From the NCBI RefSeq assembly GCF_000611645.1, contig NW_014012866.1, positions 5,836 to 17,037 on the forward strand: a DNA stretch of 11,202 bases. Direction: 5' to 3'. Shown here in pieces: positions 8,275 to 11,202 of this stretch. A program made the position numbers and the translations under genes. The notes under the pieces are model-generated. The model saw nothing but the letters and a program-made list of their open reading frames with translations. It did no database searches and had not been told where the DNA came from. How positions within the stretch are numbered: position 1 is the first letter of the stretch; each line of letters opens with the position of its first letter. Origin of the DNA: Monoraphidium neglectum. Its lineage: Eukaryota; Chlorophyta; Chlorophyceae; Sphaeropleales; Selenastraceae.

Positions 8275-8350
8275 CTGACGCTCCCGAGGCGGTAGGGCAC
8301 AGAAGCGACAATTGAAGCGACGCTGGTGGCATTTACACTGCGAGGAAATC

Positions 8351-11202
8351 ATGCGTAGTATTGTAGCAGTCTTTGCGCTGGTGATGGCGCTGGTGGGGCC
8401 CCTCAAGGCGGCAAGCAACTGCATCTCCTCAAAGCCCGACGCGCTTGCCGTGTCGGAATGGTGCCGCCTCAACGGCCCAGGCCGCTGGTGCGTGCCGTGT
8501 GATGCCGCCGCCTATATCATGTGCCCACTTGATGAGGCTGAAGCTCCCAAGATCGCGCGCTGCGCGCCAGGTGGGTTGCAGGGTTGATTAATGCGGTTGC
8601 TGGCTAGGACCAAAGGCAGGAGCATTTGTGCAGTTCGCGCATGAGCAGGTCGTGGCCCCCTTCCGTCTTACAATTTACGTTGATCGGCCGGTGTGGCCAG
8701 AGCGGGCGTGTGGTAGCAAGCGGTGGATTATCAGCCAGCCATCACACTGTAATCCTGCGATCACCTCACTCGCTGCTGACATCACACAGCCCAGTCCTGG
8801 GACCCCACCGCGGCACGCTGCGTCGCCGAGGCAAAGCGCCGCGCCGACGCGTGCGTCGCCGGCGATGACGTCATCGTGCCGGGCCACAACAACGAGGTCG
8901 ACCCCCCACAGTTGCCGCCGGCGCCCGGCGCCGCAGCTGAAACCGGCGCCGCGAACCTGGGAGGGGGCGCCCTCAGCGCTGCCGGTGACGGGCGTGGGGG
9001 CGCGGACGACGTCGCCGGGCAGGGCGCCAGCGCCGAGAGGGAGCTGGATGCAGCGATGGGCAGCATCCTGGCCGACATGATGCGCAACAGCATGGCCAGC
9101 CCGTTCAGCGGCCTGATGGGCGCCGGCCTCTTCGGACCCGCGCCCCTGGGCGGCCTGCTCGGTGGCGCCCGTGCCGGGCTCACCTCAGCCGCCGGCGCGG
9201 TCGGCTCGCAGCTGCTGTCCGCCTTTGCAGCGGATGCGGCCGTGCCTCGGCAAGGCGCCAGGTCGGGCGTGATCAGTGGCGGGCGGCCGCTCAGGATGAG
9301 CATGATGCTTGCCAGTTCTGGGCCGAAGACAGACGGCTCTGGGCCCTCTGAGCCGGAGGTTGTCATGAGCTTGGAGGTGGTGGGCAGCGGCTTATCCCCA
9401 GAGGAGGGCAGCAGCGCCAAGGGAGGGGCAGGCGGGGACGCGGAGGCGGCGGGCGCGCTGATGGCTGAGGTGGCTGCCCTGGTGAGCGTGGTGCCCGCGG
9501 CCGCTGTGCTGGAGCTGGGTACCCAGTGCGGTATTGAAGAGGGACGGGGCCGGGTCTGGGTGGGAGCCTTCTTGCATGCAGCTGCGCAGTGCAATTGCTT
9601 CTGCGCGCAAAGCAGCACGGCGCCTCACCAATCCGACCGTGCTGGCGTTTGCTATTGCATGCCACACGTACCAAACAGATGGAGGTCCCTACTGGCGCCG
9701 GTGGTGCACGCGTCGGGCGGGATGCTCAAGACAACCTCGGATCGTTTGTGCCTCCGGAGCTTGCAATGCTCGACCAGATAGCACGTGATCTTGCGCAGGA
9801 GTGAGTAGCCAGGTCTCGACACCACCAGAAAGGCTTTGGGTGCTTTTGGAGCTGCCCAGGCAGAGGACTCCTTGTGGTGGCACATGCGGCTGCTGCCTGT
9901 ACGTTTGCCGCCTTGGACCTTGCATCCGCTCTCTGCAGCCGTGTGACCCCCCGATCATCAATTTCACGTGCGCATCTCCGAATAAGATGGATGCCGTTGG
10001 GCCCCCCCACACGCACTTTCCCAAGGTACGAGGAAGATTACGAGGAGCGCCTGCGCGCCGGCCTCGACAGCAAGAGCGACGCCGACGGCGCCGCCGCCCC
10101 GCACCGCCGCCACGCTGCGGGCTTGGGAGGCCGTAGGTCACGGGGTGGCGCTCTGGGCGGGCTCGGCGCTATCTTGGACGAGCTCGTGGGGGGCGATAAG
10201 GAAGAGATCCTGGGCGATGGCGCTGCAGGCGATCTGGGTGGCAGCAGAAACGCGGCTCCTGAGGTGCGTGGGATTGCGAAAGGCGGGAAGGGCGGGAGTT
10301 GGTCCAAGGGAAGGGAGAGCGGCGGGTCGCGTGCGTGGGCACAATGATTACAGCTCATGGGGTGGTGAAGATGGGGTCAAGTCTACGTAACGTCAAAGCG
10401 GAGTGTGGCCACATATGCGCGCCCCCAGCGTGGCTGCTGAGCGCGGCGCACAGCAGTGTTGTGCGTGCCCGCGCGGCGTGCGGCGGCGCGATTGCATCAC
10501 AGTGAACGACAGCCGCCACTGCTGATGTAGCCTCCCTTGACCCCCCCACGTGCCAACCCAGACCAAGCCCGTCGCCCTCACCGGCAACTCGACCCAAGAC
10601 TCTGACGCGCTCGCCGGCGCGATCCTGGAGCGCCTGTCCGTCCTGGCGCGCGCCGCCGCCCTCGAAACCCTGGAAACCGTTGACGCCGGCGGCGCAAGGC
10701 CCTCCCTCAGCGTCCACGACCTTGCGCAGGAGCTGTCCTCGCGCCCGGCGCCGCCCCAGGCCCCGGCCGGCGCCGCGGCGGCACAGGCAGCGCGCCAGCG
10801 CATCTCTGACGCGATCGCCCCCCTGCTCAAACGCCAGACCCCGGCGGGCGCCCGGGCACTCGCGCGGGCACTCGTGCCATCCGCCATTGACGCCGACTTG
10901 TCTGAGGCGGCGCCAGTGCTGGTCCTGTCCCCGAAGCTCAGCGGCATGCTGGCAGGCAGCGGGGTGGAAGCTGCCATGAAAGCGGCTCTGGAGGAGCTGT
11001 CGTACAACGATGTGCTGTCAGCAGATCTGGGGGATGACGCCAGTGTGGGCTCGGGTAACATCAGCGACGATGCGAAAAAGCAGGGCACACCGGCAACACC
11101 AGAGGCAGGCGGCAGCACACAATGGCGAGGCCCGACCCGCCAGCAGGACGCGGCCGGCGACAAGGCGGCAGCCCCGCCAGCAGAGGCGGGCTCCCACGCG
11201 CC
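8351..11202 (+). CDS. Secreted cysteine-rich protein with CBM14/peritrophin-like N-terminal domain (five exons, runs off right edge)
   Basis: Predicted exons are 8351-8570, 8790-9481, 9679-9800, 10026-10263 and 10562 to the edge, all phase-consistent; about 637 residues are visible. The protein opens with a clear signal peptide (MRSIVAVFALVMALVGPLKA), so it should enter the secretory pathway. Eight cysteines follow at 24, 38, 47, 50, 58, 71, 84 and 95. The core CDAAAYIMC...RC...WDPTAARC resembles the CBM14 chitin-binding pattern, where an aromatic residue and Asp precede the last Cys. After residue 95 cysteines almost vanish. The chain then becomes Ala/Gly-rich with Met-Gly-Leu-rich blocks (MGSILADMMRNSM, GLMGAGLFGPAPLGGLLGG), acidic/basic segments (EYEEDYEERL) and a helical-looking region in exon 5 (AILERLSVLARAAALETLETV). 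No catalytic domain is recognised. The exon 2 donor is uncertain: GTGAGC at 9482 is preferred, but a downstream GTGGGA is also in phase. Function is unknown; cell-wall or extracellular glycan binding is an inference. Confidence 0.75.

Larger units (their letters stand above)
7418..8350. other. Intergenic region between the lipase and secreted-protein genes
   Basis: No convincing coding exon, tRNA or other RNA gene is visible on either strand. Open frames here come from the TG repeat (Cys-Val on plus, Thr-His on minus). The stretch should hold the lipase 3' UTR and poly(A) site, then the promoter and 5' leader of the gene starting at 8351. From about 7710 to 8300 it is clearly less GC-rich than the genes around it. 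Confidence 0.6.

Noticed and set aside
1..11202. Bacterial operon or defence island
   Set aside because: Conserved domains are interrupted by phase-consistent GT...AG introns throughout, no ribosome-binding sites or operon spacing are seen, and the signals fit a green-algal nuclear genome.

Overview
The window looks like nuclear DNA from a GC-rich green alga (Chlorophyta). It holds three split genes with GT...AG introns of roughly 140-430 bases. Splice donors are mostly GTGAG or GTGCG. CAG codon runs, alanine/glycine-rich proteins, a long (TG)n tract and a TGTAA motif downstream of a stop codon all fit that group. I cannot name the species. All exon borders below were built by eye, by joining conserved protein blocks through splice sites of matching phase; no transcript data were available.

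Left part (1-2678, minus strand): the first half or more of a YtcJ/LAF3-type metal-dependent amidohydrolase with an N-terminal membrane segment. Six exons are visible, and the gene runs off the left edge inside an intron. Its metal-binding His-x-His motif lies in a 34-base microexon. Two introns carry unrelated 16-base minisatellites.

Middle (2679-3046): a short intergenic region separating two divergent genes, presumably with both promoters. It is followed by a complete eight-exon gene on the plus strand (3047-7417) for a class 3 (diacylglycerol lipase-like) lipase of about 847 residues. The Ser, Asp and His of the catalytic triad can all be assigned. A low-complexity insert with two (CAG)11 runs separates Asp from His by about 480 residues.

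Right part: about 930 bases of intergenic sequence (7418-8350) contain a 99-base alternating purine-pyrimidine tract built around (TG)28, a possible TGTAA poly(A) signal and a 7-bp-arm palindrome. Next comes a third plus-strand gene (8351 to beyond the right edge). It encodes a secreted or ER-targeted protein with an N-terminal cysteine-rich domain resembling the CBM14/peritrophin-A chitin-binding fold, followed by long Ala/Gly-rich and acidic segments.

The genes share no obvious pathway, although two encode hydrolases and those two are divergent neighbours. I see no CRISPR array, transposon, tRNA, rRNA or defence-type system. The strongest unusual signals are the microexon carrying catalytic residues and the split lipase domain.
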